Shown: positions 45,880 to 57,900 of the stretch, piece by piece
Numbering within the stretch: the first letter of the stretch is position 1
Layout of the letters: every line of letters begins with the position of its first letter
Origin: Caldithrix abyssi DSM 13497
Lineage (GTDB): Bacteria > Calditrichota > Calditrichia > Calditrichales > Calditrichaceae
Direction of reading: 5' to 3'
Assembly: GCF_001886815.1 (NCBI RefSeq)
Contig: NZ_CP018099.1
Coordinates: 1,796,501 to 1,860,500 of the forward strand
DNA: 64,000 bases
Notes under the pieces: model-generated
What the model was told of the DNA's origin: nothing
The model's database searches: none
Seen by the model: only the letters and a program-made list of their open reading frames with translations
Translations under genes and position numbers: made by a program

Positions 45880-45960
45880 GAAGTCTTGTTACGCCCGAGG
45901 GTGTCTCAAAAGCAACATCTAATGAAAAATTATACAAAGATAGGAAAAAGCTTACAGTAG

Positions 45961-46021
45961 CCCTCACCCCCTGCCCCCCTCTCCCGATTTTCGGGAGAGG
46001 GGGAATTAAAGGGGGTGAGGG
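45961..46021. repeat. Nested palindrome (REP-like)
   Basis: Outer arms CCCTCACCCCCT (45961-45972) and AGGGGGTGAGGG (46010-46021) enclose an inner 13-bp stem (CCCCCTCTCCCGA / TCGGGAGAGGGGG) with a three-base loop. The same CCCTCACCCCCTGC plus C/T-rich stem recurs in the 59.4-59.8 kb repeats. It looks like a mobile REP/MITE-type palindrome. Confidence 0.75.
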
Positions 46022-46076
46022 AAAGAAAAACTTTATAAAAATACATTGTCTTTGACTTTTGGGACAGCCCCAGGGT

Positions 46077-46112
46077 GGGGGGATGAGTTTTTTAAACAGC
46101 ACAAAAATTTTC
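46077..46112 (-). repeat. Dispersed repeat, inverted copy
   Basis: Inverted copy of 8191-8225 (GGGGGATGAGTTTTTTAAAC, then AGCACAAAAATTTTC). It follows the nested palindrome by about 55 bases. Confidence 0.6.
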
Positions 46113-46227
46113 GCATCCCTCCCGCGCGGACCGAATCTTTCAAGGGAAGTATCCTAATCAGAAAAGGTCCGCTTTATTTTAAGACTTCAACAAGTTTTTG
46201 TTTATAAATTATAACGCCGAGGTCAAA

Positions 46228-46590
46228 ATGATTGGTCGTTGGGAGTTTATCATCGGTCTGGTGATTATTGTTAACCTTTTTAACTTTATCTGGTTGACGC
46301 ATATCCGTTACAAAAGAACCATTGGCCGCCGGCGGCACCGCTGGAAAAGGTGGCTGAGTATCGCCTTTTTTGTATTAAGCCCCGCCGTGTTTGTTTTTAA
46401 TTTATTGTCTTTACCTTTTATGCACTATTCGAATTTATTATTAGGGGGCATGGGGGTCTGGTTCGGCCTGTCTCAATTGAAATTTGTAAACCGCCATTCC
46501 GGCGTACCGCCCATTGTAGAGCCTTTAAGTATTTTTTATCTGATAATTTGTACCTTATTGTCAATGTTGGGGGCGATGAAAATCGTATAA
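46228..46590 (+). CDS. Small membrane protein, unrecognised
   Basis: About 120 residues from ATG 46228, chosen because CGAGGTC precedes it; a TTG at 46198 would add ten residues. Around four hydrophobic helices: FIIGLVIIVNLFNFIWL, LSIAFFVLSPAVFVFNLL, a Leu/Gly-rich third, and IFYLIICTLLSMLGAM. A basic stretch RRRHRWKRW sits after the first helix, probably cytoplasmic. No family recognised. Confidence 0.6.
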   Translation: MIGRWEFIIGLVIIVNLFNFIWLTHIRYKRTIGRRRHRWKRWLSIAFFVLSPAVFVFNLLSLPFMHYSNLLLGGMGVWFGLSQLKFVNRHSGVPPIVEPLSIFYLIICTLLSMLGAMKIV

Positions 46591-46618
46591 AAAAAAAGCC
46601 GGCCCGTGAGCCGACTTA
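46590..46618 (-). terminator. Intrinsic terminator after rpmB
   Basis: On the minus strand AAGTCGGC pairs with GCCGGCTT (one G-T wobble) around a short loop and is followed by T9. The stem overlaps the rpmB stop codon, and it may also serve the convergent membrane-protein gene. Confidence 0.8.
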
Positions 46619-46813
46619 AACTAAGGCAGGCTTTTGTATTTTGTTCGCCTGAATACAGCTTGTACAAACACGCATTCTTTTTACGCCCTGCGGCGTTTGA
46701 ACACGGATTTTCTGCAAATTGGGCATAAAACGACGTTTGGTTTTATTGTGTGCATGACTGACATTATTTCCAACCATTGGACGTTTACCGCAAATTTCAC
46801 AAACATATGCCAT
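46616..46813 (-). CDS. rpmB: 50S ribosomal protein L28
   Basis: 65 residues. Typical start [20 protein letters not shown] and [12 protein letters not shown]. It has the zinc-binding form with two CxxC pairs (CEIC, CTSC). Single gene, not next to rpmG. Confidence 0.95.
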   Translation of the reverse strand: MAYVCEICGKRPMVGNNVSHAHNKTKRRFMPNLQKIRVQTPQGVKRMRVCTSCIQANKIQKPALV

Positions 46814-47005
46814 TGGATTAGTCTCCTCTTTTTCAAATTTAAAGCCTCTAATTTAAAAACCTTTTTTCATTTATGCAAATTTGAGTTTGACGAATTTTAC
46901 CGATGGTGATAATTAATCTTTCAATCTGTTTTTTTAAAATTAATATTGACTAAAAAATGGTCGATGTACAATAATGGAAAAGAATAATTGACAGGCACTG
47001 CGACG

Positions 47006-50000
47006 ATGGCTTTCCGTTTTATTGAGGGGGAAAATCGGTTATTAAAGATATTGATTGAAAGAGCGGGGGAAGACGATTCCATCCGAAGCGCCTTGCTCAT
47101 ATTAAATTCCATGCCAGGCGTGACCGGTAGTTATGCATACATTAAATGCTTAAAAACCAACTTTGAGTTTACAGAAGGCGAACCGCCTCCGGAACTGGAC
47201 AACGAAGCCATACATTTTCAGCTCCAAACTCTGAAAACCATTAAACCACCTTCCGAAGCGAAACATTCTAAAGAGATGCTTTCGCTCATTCCGCTGGCCA
47301 GGGACTATCTGGTTGGCGTTCTGGCTATTACACACAATGATTCGTTTACTGCGTATCTTAACAAAAACTGGCAATTACTGAAAATTGTTTTTGAAAGATT
47401 AGGCGTGGCCTTTTTCGTCCGAAAAATCGGTTTTTGCCTGGATCAAAAGATTTTTGAACGATTGAGTCGCGTCACTCAAGAATTATTAATCGTTCTTGAT
47501 CGAAACGGAATTGTTCAATACGTGAATGAGGCGGTTTTAAAATTATCCTCTTACTCCCGTGAACAGATCAATGGCAAACACATCTCTCTTTTCTTCCCGA
47601 AAGAACATGTAGCGCACATACTTAAACCATTTCACAAAGCGCTTAAAAATAAATCTTCATATTTTTATCACGAATCGACCTTTATTACAGACGATGGCCA
47701 AACAATCCCGGTTGAACTGGTTGCTTTATCCTTTGAAGAACATCCCGAATCTGAGCATATTATTCTGGTGGCGCGGAATATTTCAGAAAAAAAACAACTG
47801 CTCAAACAGCTCCAAACGCAAAATCAGAATTTACAAACGACTTTAAAGTCGATAGGGGATGTGGTAATAACAACCGACCGGGAGTTGATAGTTACTTTTC
47901 TTAATGAGCGCGCCTTGCAAATCTGGGGCAAAAACGCCGTCAGCAGAATCGGAAAGCCTATTACAGATTTGTTCGTATCAAAAAAAACGCCTGCTAAAGC
48001 CGAGAAAATAAAAAATCTGATTAAAGAGGTTCTGCAGAGCAATGAGATCAAACTTTTAGAAGAAATAATTGAAATAGGGACTGAAGAAAACGAATATCGC
48101 TTCATTGTGCAGAGCATTGCTCCCATTAAGGATTCAAACAGCGCCGAAGCGCTGGGCGCGGTGATCGTTATGCATGATGTTACAGAGCTCTACGCCTTAC
48201 AAAAAGAGCTGGATTACCGCCGGCAGCAATTAGATAATTTGATGAACAATTTGCCCCTGGTTATTTATCAAGGCCTGAACGATAAAAATTTGACCATGAA
48301 ATTTTTGAGTAAAGGGATTTATGACTTAACCGGTTATAGCCCGGAAGAACTATTAGATAACCACAAAGTAAAATATGCCGATCTTATTGTACCCGAAGAT
48401 TTAAAACGAAAACTCTCCGAGGTCCGCCGGGCGTTAAAGTCGAACCGCCCCTTTCAATCTGTTTACCGAATTATAACGCGCAGCGGCGAAATAAAATGGG
48501 TCTGGGAACGGGGACGAAAAGTGCGTTATGAAAAAGGCGGTTTTTTAATTGAGGGCTTTTTAGCCGATATTACAGAAAAACAGCAGGCGCAGGAGCAAAT
48601 TGCCCATCTTAATCGCATTCTTTTTGTGATACGCAACATCAATCAGTTAATTGTTCGAGAAAAAGATGAAGCCCCGCTACTATTAAAGAGTTGCCGATAC
48701 ATCGCCGAATCCGGCGATTTTAACTTTGCCTGGATTGTAAAATTGGATGAGAGTTCGAATATCGATTTAATTTATACCGATAAAAACCAGCCTCTGCCTT
48801 TAATAAAAAATTTGATTAAAGAATGGATTGATCGCACCATCCAGAACCAGCAGATCATACAATTCTTTAAAAGTGATTTGCCAATTAACGGCTGCCGCAA
48901 CTTTGTGGTCAGTTTGTTAAAATATGAAGAACAGGTTTTCGGCAGCCTGGTCGTGGGTTTGAAACCCGGATTAATGCTATCTGACGAGGAAACCGAATTA
49001 TTTATTGAAATGACAACAGATATTGCCTACGCGCTGCATGTAAATCAACTGGAAAAACAGGCGCAGATTGTGCGCAGCAGTATCGAAGTAATCAATAAAA
49101 AGTTGGAAGGCAAAACCTCCGCCGAAATTCTGGAATCGTTGGTTAAAAATATGGCCAGCGTTTTAAATACGGAATATGTGGTTATCGGTAAAATCGATGC
49201 GAATAATCATGATGTAATCAATACGCTGATGGTTTATGATCACGGTAAGATTGCTAAAAATTTTTCATACACTTTAAAAGGTTCGCCGAGCGAGCGGATT
49301 TTAAAAAAGGGAACGCATTCGTTTAAAAAAGATGTTTGCAAATATTTCCCGGATGATGTTTTGTTAAACCAGTGGGGTGCCAACGGTTACCTGGGTACGC
49401 CCATTATTTCCAGCGATGGTAAAAAGCTGGGCGTATTTCTTGCTTTTAGTAGAGATGAAATTGCCCTGGCATCAAAACTGCAACACATCCTGGAGTTCTT
49501 TGCAGGCCGCATCGGACTGGAGATGCAGCGCATGGAAGCGGAAGAGCGCCTTAAGCAAAGCGAAATTAAATATCGCAATATTTTTGAAAATACGCCGTTT
49601 GGAATTTACCAGACCAGCCCCGACGGACGCGTACTGGAAGCGAATCCGGCCCTTTTAAACATGCTGGGCTTCGATTCTCTGGAAGAGTTGCAAAAAAGAG
49701 ACATTAATAAAGAAGGCTATCCTGAATCCAACGGCAGAAAGAAATTTTTAGAAAAGATACTAAACGCCAGAGGTTATATTGTTCACGAAGATGTCTGGCT
49801 GAAAAAGGACGGCAGCCCGCTCTTTGTTCGCGAAAAAGCCCGGGCCGTACGAGATGAACAGGGAAACGTGCTGTATTTCGAAGGCACCGTGGAAGATATT
49901 TCTGACCGGAAGGCCAAAGAAGAGGAAATCCTCTACCAATCTCAGTTGATTGCGGCGGCGCAGGATCCGATTATCGCCATAGACCTTGAATATCGCATTA

Positions 50001-52183
50001 CCTATTGGAACAAAAGCGCTGAACACTTTTATGGGTACAAAGAAGAGGATGTAAAAGGCAAAAAGATAGCTGATATTCTCCATATAAACCTGCCAATTAA
50101 AAAGTTGCTAAGGATTAAAAATGAAGTTCTGAAAAACGGATTCTGGAGAGGAGAAGTCGGGATATTTAAAAAGACTAAAGAATTAGCTCATGTCGATATG
50201 TCCCTGAGCTTATTATACGATTCGGAAGGGGAGCCGCGGGCCATTGTTGGAATACACAGAGATATCAGCGAGACGGTAAAATATCGCGAGGCCATTAAAG
50301 CCAGCGAAGAGAGTTATCGGGGATTGTACAACGCGGTTCAAGAAGCCATTTATATTCAAAACCCGGATGGCACCTTTCTGGATGTTAACGATGGCGCCGT
50401 GAAGATGTACGGCTATCCGCGTAGTTATTTTGTGGGAAAAACGCCTGTCGATCTCTCTGCTCCTGAGAAAAACGACATGTCCATGGTTCTAAAAAAATTT
50501 AAAAAAGCACTGCAGGGCGAGCCGCAAATGTTTGAGTTCTGGGGCAAGCGCGCCAACGGAGAAATATTCCCCAAAATTGTTCGTCTTTACAAAAGCAAAT
50601 ATTTCGGAAAAGATGTGGTCATAGCGCTGGCCCTTGATGTGACCGAACAGAAGCGGGCGGAAGAAGAACTGCGGAAGCTGAGCGCGGCGGTGGAGCAAAG
50701 CCCGGATTCCATCGTTATTACCGATGTTAATGGCATAATCGAATATGTAAATCCTAAGCTGTGTGAGGTTACCGGCTACTCCAGAGAAGAACTGATGGGC
50801 AAAACCCCGGCCGTATTTAAATCGGGACAACATCCTCAGGTCATTTATGAAGAACTATGGAAGACGATTAAATCCGGCAAGATATGGAAGGGAGAGCTAC
50901 AGAACAAACGGAAAGATGGCTCCCTGTTCTGGGAGAGTGTAATCATCAGCCCTCTGTTTAATGAAAAAGGGGAAATAACGCAATTCCTGGGCCTGAAGCA
51001 GGATATCACCGCGCAAAAGGAACTGGAAGAAGAAAAGAAGCGGCTGGAAAAACACCTGCAACAAAAGCAACGGCTGGAAACCATCGGCACTCTGGCAGGA
51101 GGCATCGCTCACGACTTCAATAATATTTTAACCCCTATTTTAGGATATGCTGAGATGATTAAAATGGCCCATGCCCAGGATCAGAAGCTTAAAGGCCAGG
51201 TGGAGCAAATCATTAAAGCCTCGCTGCGCGCCCGCGACCTTATTCAGCAAATTTTGATGTTTTCACGACAGCTGGATGATGAGCCCAAGCCCATACTCCT
51301 GCAAAATATAGTCAACGAAGCCTATCATCTCTTACGCGCATCCATCCCCAGAACCATCGAGTTGATTCGTAAAATCGATAAAAATTGTAAGCCTGTTCTG
51401 GGCGACCCGGCCAAGCTGCACCAGGTTTTTATGAACCTGTGCACAAACGCCTATCAGGCCATGGAAACAACGGGCGGCACATTGACCATCGAATTGAAGT
51501 CGGTAATACCAGATGAAGAGATGATTAATCGCTATCCCTCCCTCAGCTCAAAGCCCTATGTTTGTTTAACGGTTTCTGATACGGGCATTGGAATGGACGC
51601 GCCAACCATGGAAAGAATTTTTGAACCGTTTTTTACCACTAAAGAAGTGGGACGCGGAACGGGGCTGGGGCTATCTGTTGTGCATGGCATCGTAAAAAAT
51701 TATGGCGGTGAAATAATCGTCGAGAGCAGTAAAGGCGTGGGAACTACTTTTCACGTATTTTTACCGGCGGCTGATTTGCCGGAAAAGGAAGAAGCCAATC
51801 AAAACGCGGAAATCCCAACAGGCCACGAAAAAATCCTGCTGGTGGATGATGAATCCATGGTGCTGGATTTGCAGAAAAATATATTGGAATATCTGGGCTA
51901 TGAGGTAGAATCTTTTTCCGATCCACTGCAAGCGCTTAAATGCTTCGAAGAGGACGGCAAGCGCTTTAATTTACTCATAACCGATTTAACCATGCCCCAT
52001 TTAACCGGCATTGAACTGGCGCAGAAGATCCGTCAACTGGATGACAGCCTGCCGATTATTTTGCTAACCGGCTACAGCGAGGAGTTAACGCCTACCTTAA
52101 AAGAAAAATACGGCATTAAAGAAGTGCTGATGAAGCCGGTGAGCGCCGCCCAACTGGCCCAGGCGGTGCGAAGCGTTTTGTAA
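47006..52183 (+). CDS. Multi-PAS/GAF hybrid histidine kinase
   Basis: About 1725 residues, no membrane segment. After an unrecognised ~150-residue N-terminus come PAS (about 165-270, 290-395, 420-530), two GAF-like domains (about 540-850), then four PAS (about 860-1340), the HisKA core ([18 protein letters not shown]), HATPase ([32 protein letters not shown]) and a receiver at the end ([31 protein letters not shown]). Intact, unlike the similar gene at 15.2-20.2 kb. ATG 47006 lacks a clear ribosome site; TTG 46988 (GGAAAAGA upstream) is an alternative. Confidence 0.9.
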   Translation: MAFRFIEGENRLLKILIERAGEDDSIRSALLILNSMPGVTGSYAYIKCLKTNFEFTEGEPPPELDNEAIHFQLQTLKTIKPPSEAKHSKEMLSLIPLARDYLVGVLAITHNDSFTAYLNKNWQLLKIVFERLGVAFFVRKIGFCLDQKIFERLSRVTQELLIVLDRNGIVQYVNEAVLKLSSYSREQINGKHISLFFPKEHVAHILKPFHKALKNKSSYFYHESTFITDDGQTIPVELVALSFEEHPESEHIILVARNISEKKQLLKQLQTQNQNLQTTLKSIGDVVITTDRELIVTFLNERALQIWGKNAVSRIGKPITDLFVSKKTPAKAEKIKNLIKEVLQSNEIKLLEEIIEIGTEENEYRFIVQSIAPIKDSNSAEALGAVIVMHDVTELYALQKELDYRRQQLDNLMNNLPLVIYQGLNDKNLTMKFLSKGIYDLTGYSPEELLDNHKVKYADLIVPEDLKRKLSEVRRALKSNRPFQSVYRIITRSGEIKWVWERGRKVRYEKGGFLIEGFLADITEKQQAQEQIAHLNRILFVIRNINQLIVREKDEAPLLLKSCRYIAESGDFNFAWIVKLDESSNIDLIYTDKNQPLPLIKNLIKEWIDRTIQNQQIIQFFKSDLPINGCRNFVVSLLKYEEQVFGSLVVGLKPGLMLSDEETELFIEMTTDIAYALHVNQLEKQAQIVRSSIEVINKKLEGKTSAEILESLVKNMASVLNTEYVVIGKIDANNHDVINTLMVYDHGKIAKNFSYTLKGSPSERILKKGTHSFKKDVCKYFPDDVLLNQWGANGYLGTPIISSDGKKLGVFLAFSRDEIALASKLQHILEFFAGRIGLEMQRMEAEERLKQSEIKYRNIFENTPFGIYQTSPDGRVLEANPALLNMLGFDSLEELQKRDINKEGYPESNGRKKFLEKILNARGYIVHEDVWLKKDGSPLFVREKARAVRDEQGNVLYFEGTVEDISDRKAKEEEILYQSQLIAAAQDPIIAIDLEYRITYWNKSAEHFYGYKEEDVKGKKIADILHINLPIKKLLRIKNEVLKNGFWRGEVGIFKKTKELAHVDMSLSLLYDSEGEPRAIVGIHRDISETVKYREAIKASEESYRGLYNAVQEAIYIQNPDGTFLDVNDGAVKMYGYPRSYFVGKTPVDLSAPEKNDMSMVLKKFKKALQGEPQMFEFWGKRANGEIFPKIVRLYKSKYFGKDVVIALALDVTEQKRAEEELRKLSAAVEQSPDSIVITDVNGIIEYVNPKLCEVTGYSREELMGKTPAVFKSGQHPQVIYEELWKTIKSGKIWKGELQNKRKDGSLFWESVIISPLFNEKGEITQFLGLKQDITAQKELEEEKKRLEKHLQQKQRLETIGTLAGGIAHDFNNILTPILGYAEMIKMAHAQDQKLKGQVEQIIKASLRARDLIQQILMFSRQLDDEPKPILLQNIVNEAYHLLRASIPRTIELIRKIDKNCKPVLGDPAKLHQVFMNLCTNAYQAMETTGGTLTIELKSVIPDEEMINRYPSLSSKPYVCLTVSDTGIGMDAPTMERIFEPFFTTKEVGRGTGLGLSVVHGIVKNYGGEIIVESSKGVGTTFHVFLPAADLPEKEEANQNAEIPTGHEKILLVDDESMVLDLQKNILEYLGYEVESFSDPLQALKCFEEDGKRFNLLITDLTMPHLTGIELAQKIRQLDDSLPIILLTGYSEELTPTLKEKYGIKEVLMKPVSAAQLAQAVRSVL

Positions 52184-52495
52184 GGATGATGGAGGAATGG
52201 TATTGCTCGCCTTTCTCCCTGCCACTGTTGAGCAGGTAAATAGTGTAAAAATTGATTGGTTGAATAGGTGTATGGTCATCGACCTTGCGGAAAAAGCGCC
52301 AGTCCACGTTTTTGCAGAGCCAAAGATTTTTATCTGGATTTTAAATCAATGATTCTTTCTCTTGTACAAAGCTAAATGCTCGCCAGAGTTGAATTGTTCA
52401 AGAAAATCCTTTGCCCTTATAGTTGGAGGATCACCGGCCTGTCATGCCACAGCGATGAGAATGCCTTACAGCGTTATCTAGATAAGACTGTAAGG

Positions 52496-52573
52496 CACTG
52501 GTTGCCTGCACTGGCTGCTTGCACTGGCTGCTTGCACTGGTTGCCTGCACTGGTTGCCTGCACTGGTTGCTTA
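52496..52573. repeat. 13-bp tandem repeat, six units
   Basis: Six units of CACTGG(T/C)TGC(C/T)TG in tandem in the gap 52184-52694. Just after it, 52598-52616 holds GGTTGCGGCTTTGCGGCAT, a fragment of the large intergenic repeat. No spacers, so it is not a CRISPR array; the frames across it are not genes. Confidence 0.8.
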
Positions 52574-52694
52574 AATCCCTGCGGAAATTTTTTGGGTTGC
52601 GGCTTTGCGGCATTGTTAAAGAAAAACATGCATTGAATGCATTTGAATCTTATCTTATCGGAAAAAGTTTTCTTAATTGTTTTAGGAGTATGTG

Positions 52695-54104
52695 ATGCAA
52701 GTAGAACTCTATTCCCATGGAGCGGCACAGGAAGTTACCGGCTCAAAACATTTTATCAAAGTTCAGGGCAGGCAAATAATGATCGATTGCGGCGCTTTTC
52801 AGGGCAAAAGAAAAGAAGCGGATGAAAAAAATCGAAACTGGTCGTTTAATGCCAGTGAGGTGCATGCCGCCATTTTAACTCATGCCCATTTTGACCACTC
52901 AGGATTATTGCCCCTCTTGATTAAAAACGGCTATGAGGGCAACGTGTACAGTACGCCCGCCTCGCGAGATCTCTCCAGCCTGATTATGATGGACTCTGCC
53001 CACATTCAGGCCAAAGATATTGAATTCCTGAAAAAAAAGGCAAAAAAACGGGGCGAGGTGTTCGAAAAACAGCCTCTTTATACCGAAGATGATGTCGCCC
53101 GGACGCTGGATCATTTTATAACGGTTTCCTATCACCGTCCCTTTTGGGTGGAAGAGGGCGTTAAAGCGACCTTTTACGATGCCGGTCATATTTTAGGCTC
53201 GGCCTCGATTCTGTTGGAGATTAATCGTAACGGACAGCAAATGCGTATCGGATTTAGCGGAGATCTGGGAAGAAAAAATTTACCCATCATTCGCGATCCG
53301 GAAGTTTTGCCCGATGTGGATTACCTGATCATGGAAAGCACCTACGGACATCGCCTGCACGATCCTATCGAATCGGCCATGGATAAACTGGCAGAAGTGA
53401 TCAATCGAACGGCGGAGCGAGGCGGTAAAATTATTATCCCTGCTTTTGCCGTGGAACGCACGCAGGAACTGATCTATTTTATTCACCTACTCCATGATCA
53501 GAAAAAAATTCCGGAAATACCGGTTTATGTGGACAGCCCCATGGCGGTTAATGCGACGGCCATCTTCCGCGTCCATCAGGAATGTTACGATCAGGAAACG
53601 CGCGAGGCGTTTTTACAGCATCACAAAAATCCCTTTGGATTCAATGAAGTTCGATACATTACCAATGTGGAAGAGAGTAAAAAACTGAACGGCCTGACCG
53701 AACCGGCCATCATTATTTCATCAAGCGGCATGTGCGAAGCGGGCCGCATATTGCACCACCTGGCCAATAATATCGAAAATCCCAGGAATACCATTATGAT
53801 TGTTGGCTTTATGGCTGAGCACACGCTGGGCAGACGCATTAAAGAAGAACAACCGGAGGTGAAGATTTTCGGCGAATATTACAAACTTAAGGCCGAAGTG
53901 GTGACCATGAACGCTTTTAGCGCGCACGCCGATTATTCTGAGATTATGGAATACGTGGAACAATTAAATTTCAAAAAATTAAAAAGGATCTTTTTAGTGC
54001 ACGGCGAACCAGACGCACAGGCCAACCTTAAAAAGCTGCTCGAGGCCAAAAATTACAGCGTCACCATTGTGCGCTATGGAGAAAATTATACCTTACAGGT
54101 TTAG
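52695..54104 (+). CDS. Metallo-beta-lactamase/beta-CASP RNase-like protein
   Basis: About 469 residues. MBL motif THAHFDHSG with other metal ligands in DAGHILGSA and SGDLG, then beta-CASP region (VERTQELIYFIHLL, YVDSPMA, SSSGMCEAGRI) and the C-terminal RNA-specificity motif MNAFSAHADYSE. These proteins are usually RNases resembling CPSF/YSH1. ATG 52695 follows AGGAG at 52684-52688; GTG 52692 is one codon earlier. Confidence 0.92.
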   Translation: MQVELYSHGAAQEVTGSKHFIKVQGRQIMIDCGAFQGKRKEADEKNRNWSFNASEVHAAILTHAHFDHSGLLPLLIKNGYEGNVYSTPASRDLSSLIMMDSAHIQAKDIEFLKKKAKKRGEVFEKQPLYTEDDVARTLDHFITVSYHRPFWVEEGVKATFYDAGHILGSASILLEINRNGQQMRIGFSGDLGRKNLPIIRDPEVLPDVDYLIMESTYGHRLHDPIESAMDKLAEVINRTAERGGKIIIPAFAVERTQELIYFIHLLHDQKKIPEIPVYVDSPMAVNATAIFRVHQECYDQETREAFLQHHKNPFGFNEVRYITNVEESKKLNGLTEPAIIISSSGMCEAGRILHHLANNIENPRNTIMIVGFMAEHTLGRRIKEEQPEVKIFGEYYKLKAEVVTMNAFSAHADYSEIMEYVEQLNFKKLKRIFLVHGEPDAQANLKKLLEAKNYSVTIVRYGENYTLQV

Positions 54105-54343
54105 GATGTGCGCGTTGTCACTTCATTTAAATGAATAAATGATTAATATGGATGTTAAATAATAATATAAATCGACTTATTAATAATGCTGACAAATTCT
54201 TTATTTTAATATAACAGAATGAGAATGTTTTTTAATAAGCAAAAAAATAATATTTGAAGTTAAAAGTAACTTATCATTACTTTTAAGAGAAACCGATAAG
54301 GCAACTTACTTATTAATAAAACTTAATTTAAGGAGGAACTATT

Positions 54344-54895
54344 ATGCGTAAAATAATTCTTTTAACTTTTGTATTGGCTTTTGCATTTGTCATGGAAGCC
54401 AGGGCTCAGGTTAACTTCAGTTTTAACGGTATCGGTGTTCATGCCGGTTATGTTAAACCAGAAGACCCAATTGAAAGCACCGTTGGCTTTGGCGTTCGTG
54501 CCGATTTGGGAACGTTAATGAAGGACAACATTACCATGGGAGCGTTTATCGATTACTGGGGTAAAAAATACGGCACAACGGGAAATGAGGTGACTTTTTC
54601 TGAAGTGACTATTGCGCCGTTTGTCCATTATAATTTTGCCACCGACGGTAAATTTATTCCCTATGCAGGCGGAGGACTGGGCTTTGCGATTAATTCAAGT
54701 GAGATTACGATTTCATATTTTGGTTATACCGAAAGCTCTTCTTCTTCGGATACAGACATTGTTTTGTTTGGCGTGGGCGGAGCAAAAATGGACTTAACCG
54801 ATAAGATGACGGGCTTTGCCGAAGCGCGCTATCAGATTGGCGATATCGACGTGTTAAGCATCTTATTTGGAGTTGTTTACACGTTAGGTCAGTAA
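54344..54895 (+). CDS. Outer-membrane beta-barrel protein
   Basis: 183 residues with a clear signal peptide (LLTFVLAFAFVMEARAQ). The mature part alternates short strands of amphipathic residues (GVHAGYVKPE, YAGGGLGFAINSSE, FAEARYQIGDID, ILFGVVYTLGQ) as in small eight-stranded barrels. Strong ribosome site AAGGAGG at about 54330. Function unknown. Confidence 0.8.
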   Translation: MRKIILLTFVLAFAFVMEARAQVNFSFNGIGVHAGYVKPEDPIESTVGFGVRADLGTLMKDNITMGAFIDYWGKKYGTTGNEVTFSEVTIAPFVHYNFATDGKFIPYAGGGLGFAINSSEITISYFGYTESSSSSDTDIVLFGVGGAKMDLTDKMTGFAEARYQIGDIDVLSILFGVVYTLGQ

Positions 54896-54916
54896 AAATA
54901 CACGCACATCATTTGT

Positions 54917-54948
54917 AAAAAAAGCTGCTCTTGTGAGCAGCTTTTTTT
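54917..54948. terminator. Bidirectional intrinsic terminator
   Basis: AAGCTGCTC and GAGCAGCTT form a stem with a TTGT loop, with A7 before and T7 after, between convergent genes. It can end transcription in both directions. Confidence 0.88.
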
Positions 54949-57900
54949 AATCAAACAGTTCGATAATATCTTCTTTGGTTAATGATTTGAAAAATCCCTC
55001 TTCCGTGGCGATCAGTGAATCCACTAAATGACGTTTTTTCTCTTGCAGTTTCACAATCTTTTCTTCTACGCTATCTTTAGAGATTAATTTGTAAGCAAAC
55101 ACTTTTTTGGTCTGTCCTATGCGATAGGCGCGGTCTGTGGCCTGCATTTCCACCGCCGGATTCCACCAGGGATCGTAGTGGATGACGTAGTCGGCTGCCG
55201 TAAGGTTTAGCCCCGTACCGCCGGCTTTTAAACTGATTAAAAAGATGCGCACATTTTCGTTGTTCTGAAAAAGTTCCACCTGCGCCTGGCGATCTTTGGT
55301 CTGGCCGTCCAGATAGGCGTAGCTGATGCCGTCTTCATCCAATTTGCTGCGAATAATGTGCAGCATTTTTACGAACTGGCTGAAGATGAGCACTTTATGT
55401 TTTTCGGAAACGATCTCTGCGATCATTTCCATCAATGCGTCAAATTTGCCGGCTCCGTTATTAAAACCGGGTTCAACCAGCCCTGGATGGCAGGCAATCT
55501 GCCGCAGGCGGGTAAGGCCCTCCAGTACCTTGAACTTGGACTTGTTAAGCCCCTGGCTTTCAATTTCGGCCAGGATGCTGTCTTTGTAGGCTGTGCGCCA
55601 TTTATTGTACAGCTTTTGCTGATCGTCGGTCATTGGCGAGAAGATGATGTTTTCTACTTTTGGCGGCAATTCTTTGGCCACATCTTCTTTGGTGCGCCGC
55701 AGAATAAAGGGAAAGATCAAACGACGTAACGCGCTGGCTACCTGTACGTTTTGCTCTTTTTCGATGGGCCTCATGAACGTTTCTTTAAAAAAGTTCAGAT
55801 CGCCGAGCAAACCTGGGTTGATGAAGGCAAACTGCGCCCACAGGTCCATGGTATTGTTTTCAACGGGCGTGCCGGTTAGCGCCAGACGGTTTCGTGCGTT
55901 AAGTAAGCGTACGGCCTTCGAGGTTTCGGACAAGGGGTTTTTGATGTTTTGCGATTCGTCGAGAATGGCGTAGTTGAATTCGATCTCTTTAAGCAAAATG
56001 ATATCGCGCCGCACATGGCCGTAAGTAGTTAAAATTAACGGGAATTTTTTCAAACGACGAATATCGCGCGTCCGCCGCGTTCCGTAATGCACCAGATATT
56101 TTATTTGCGGGGTAAAACGTTGAATCTCCTGCATCCAGTTGAAAATCAAAGAAGTCGGCACCACAACCAGATTGGGTTTTTTGGGATTCTCTTTTATCTC
56201 CTTCAATAATAACGCTAAAGTCTGGATGGTTTTACCCAACCCCATATCGTCGGCCAGAATTCCGCCGAAACCGTATTCCTTAAGAAAATTCATCCAATCG
56301 TAACCGGCCTTCTGGTAATCGCGCAATGTGCCTTTTAAACCTTCTGGCAGCGGATATTCTTTGATCTTTTCGAATTGATCCAATCGTTTGAGCTTTTCCT
56401 GACTGAGAACATCGATCTTTTTCTGATCGGCATCAGCCAGCAACTGGTCAATAAAGGTTACATGGTAATTGGCGAAGCGCAGGGAGTCGCCTTCTACTTT
56501 TCCAAAATTGAGCATGTAAGTAATTTTTTCAATCAGCTTTTGCGGAAGGCGAGCAATGCTTCCGTCGCGCAGTTTTACGAACTTTTTATTGGAGCGGATC
56601 GCTTTTTTCAATTCTGCCAGCGTTACCTGAATGCCGTCAAAAGTCAGGCTCAATTCAATATCAAACCAGTCTGTCTCAGAAGAAACGGATAGCCCGAAGT
56701 TGGCCGGCGCGCGGTTTACCCGGAAACGGACTAATTTCTCTTCACCTAAAATTTCAAACCCCTGTTCGTGCAATTTGGGCAAACCGTCAAACAACCAGTC
56801 CAGCGATTCTTCAAACGAGGCGTAAAACAGTCCCGGCGTGTCTTCTAAAATATTCGTTTCCAGAATTTGCTCGCGCAAGCGGGCCTCTGTTTCCCGATCT
56901 CTTCTGACGCGGATGACCCTGCGCGAAGAGGTGTCGTAATGCAGGTACTCGTCATTGGGGTAGCTGTAGGCAATTTCGATGTCATTGTAAAAAACCGAGA
57001 ACGATACCACCAGTTGGTCTTCCATCTCTTCCAGGTACAAGCGTTTGCCGGTAACCGTATTAATTTCCGAAACTTCGATGCCCGGCGGGAATTCAACATA
57101 AGGAAAGATGGGCAGTTTTGCCAGATAATCGGAAATAAAGCTCTGATATTCGCTTTTTTTGACTTTTACTTCCAGATTTTCATCAATAAACGATTTGATG
57201 TAGGCGTAGCTTAACGGAAAATCGCAAAGGTTAAGTTTATTCTTGTAAAAGAACCAGATCGGATTAACGGTCAGGATTTTCATGTCTTTAGTTATCGGGA
57301 CTTGCTCTTCATCTCTGACAAAATACGGCCTGAAAATGTAAAGATCGTTTTCTTCATCCAGATTCAATTTAAAGATCAGCTTCCACGGACGCTTGCCGAA
57401 CCGGATGCGCGGACCGATGGTGCCATCTTCATTTTTTAGATGCAGTTCGCTGTTGCGCAGCAAATAAAACAATTGACCGGCGTCCAGTCCGAAATCCAGG
57501 TAGCTGGTTTCCAGCCGCCCCCGATAATAAACCGACGGCTGCTGTGTTTGAATGCGCTCCAGATACGAGATGGCAATCAAGTCGCCGGAAGTGCGGAAAA
57601 CATTCTGGCCGGAGAGTTCGCCAAAAGAGGGCTCCTGCATTCTTCCGTAAGAGCCGTCTTTTTTCATATAAACTTTTACCGGTTTAATATTCCAGTAATT
57701 CTCTGCCAGATGCATGATGTAAATCAGCTTCCAGCGAACTTCCTGCGAAAATTCGTTGTCCACTTTCTGGATGGTAATTAACTTTTCGAAGTATTCTCGC
57801 CAGTTGTCCTGTTGAGTTACCTGCTCGCTTTCTGCAGAACGTTGTTCGTCAATTATTTTTAAAGCCACGGCTACAACATGTTTGCAGGTGTAATTGTATG

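Noticed and set aside
52431-52728. Short frames across the 13-bp tandem repeat
   Set aside because: Low-complexity translation on both strands. No spacers, so not a CRISPR array either.
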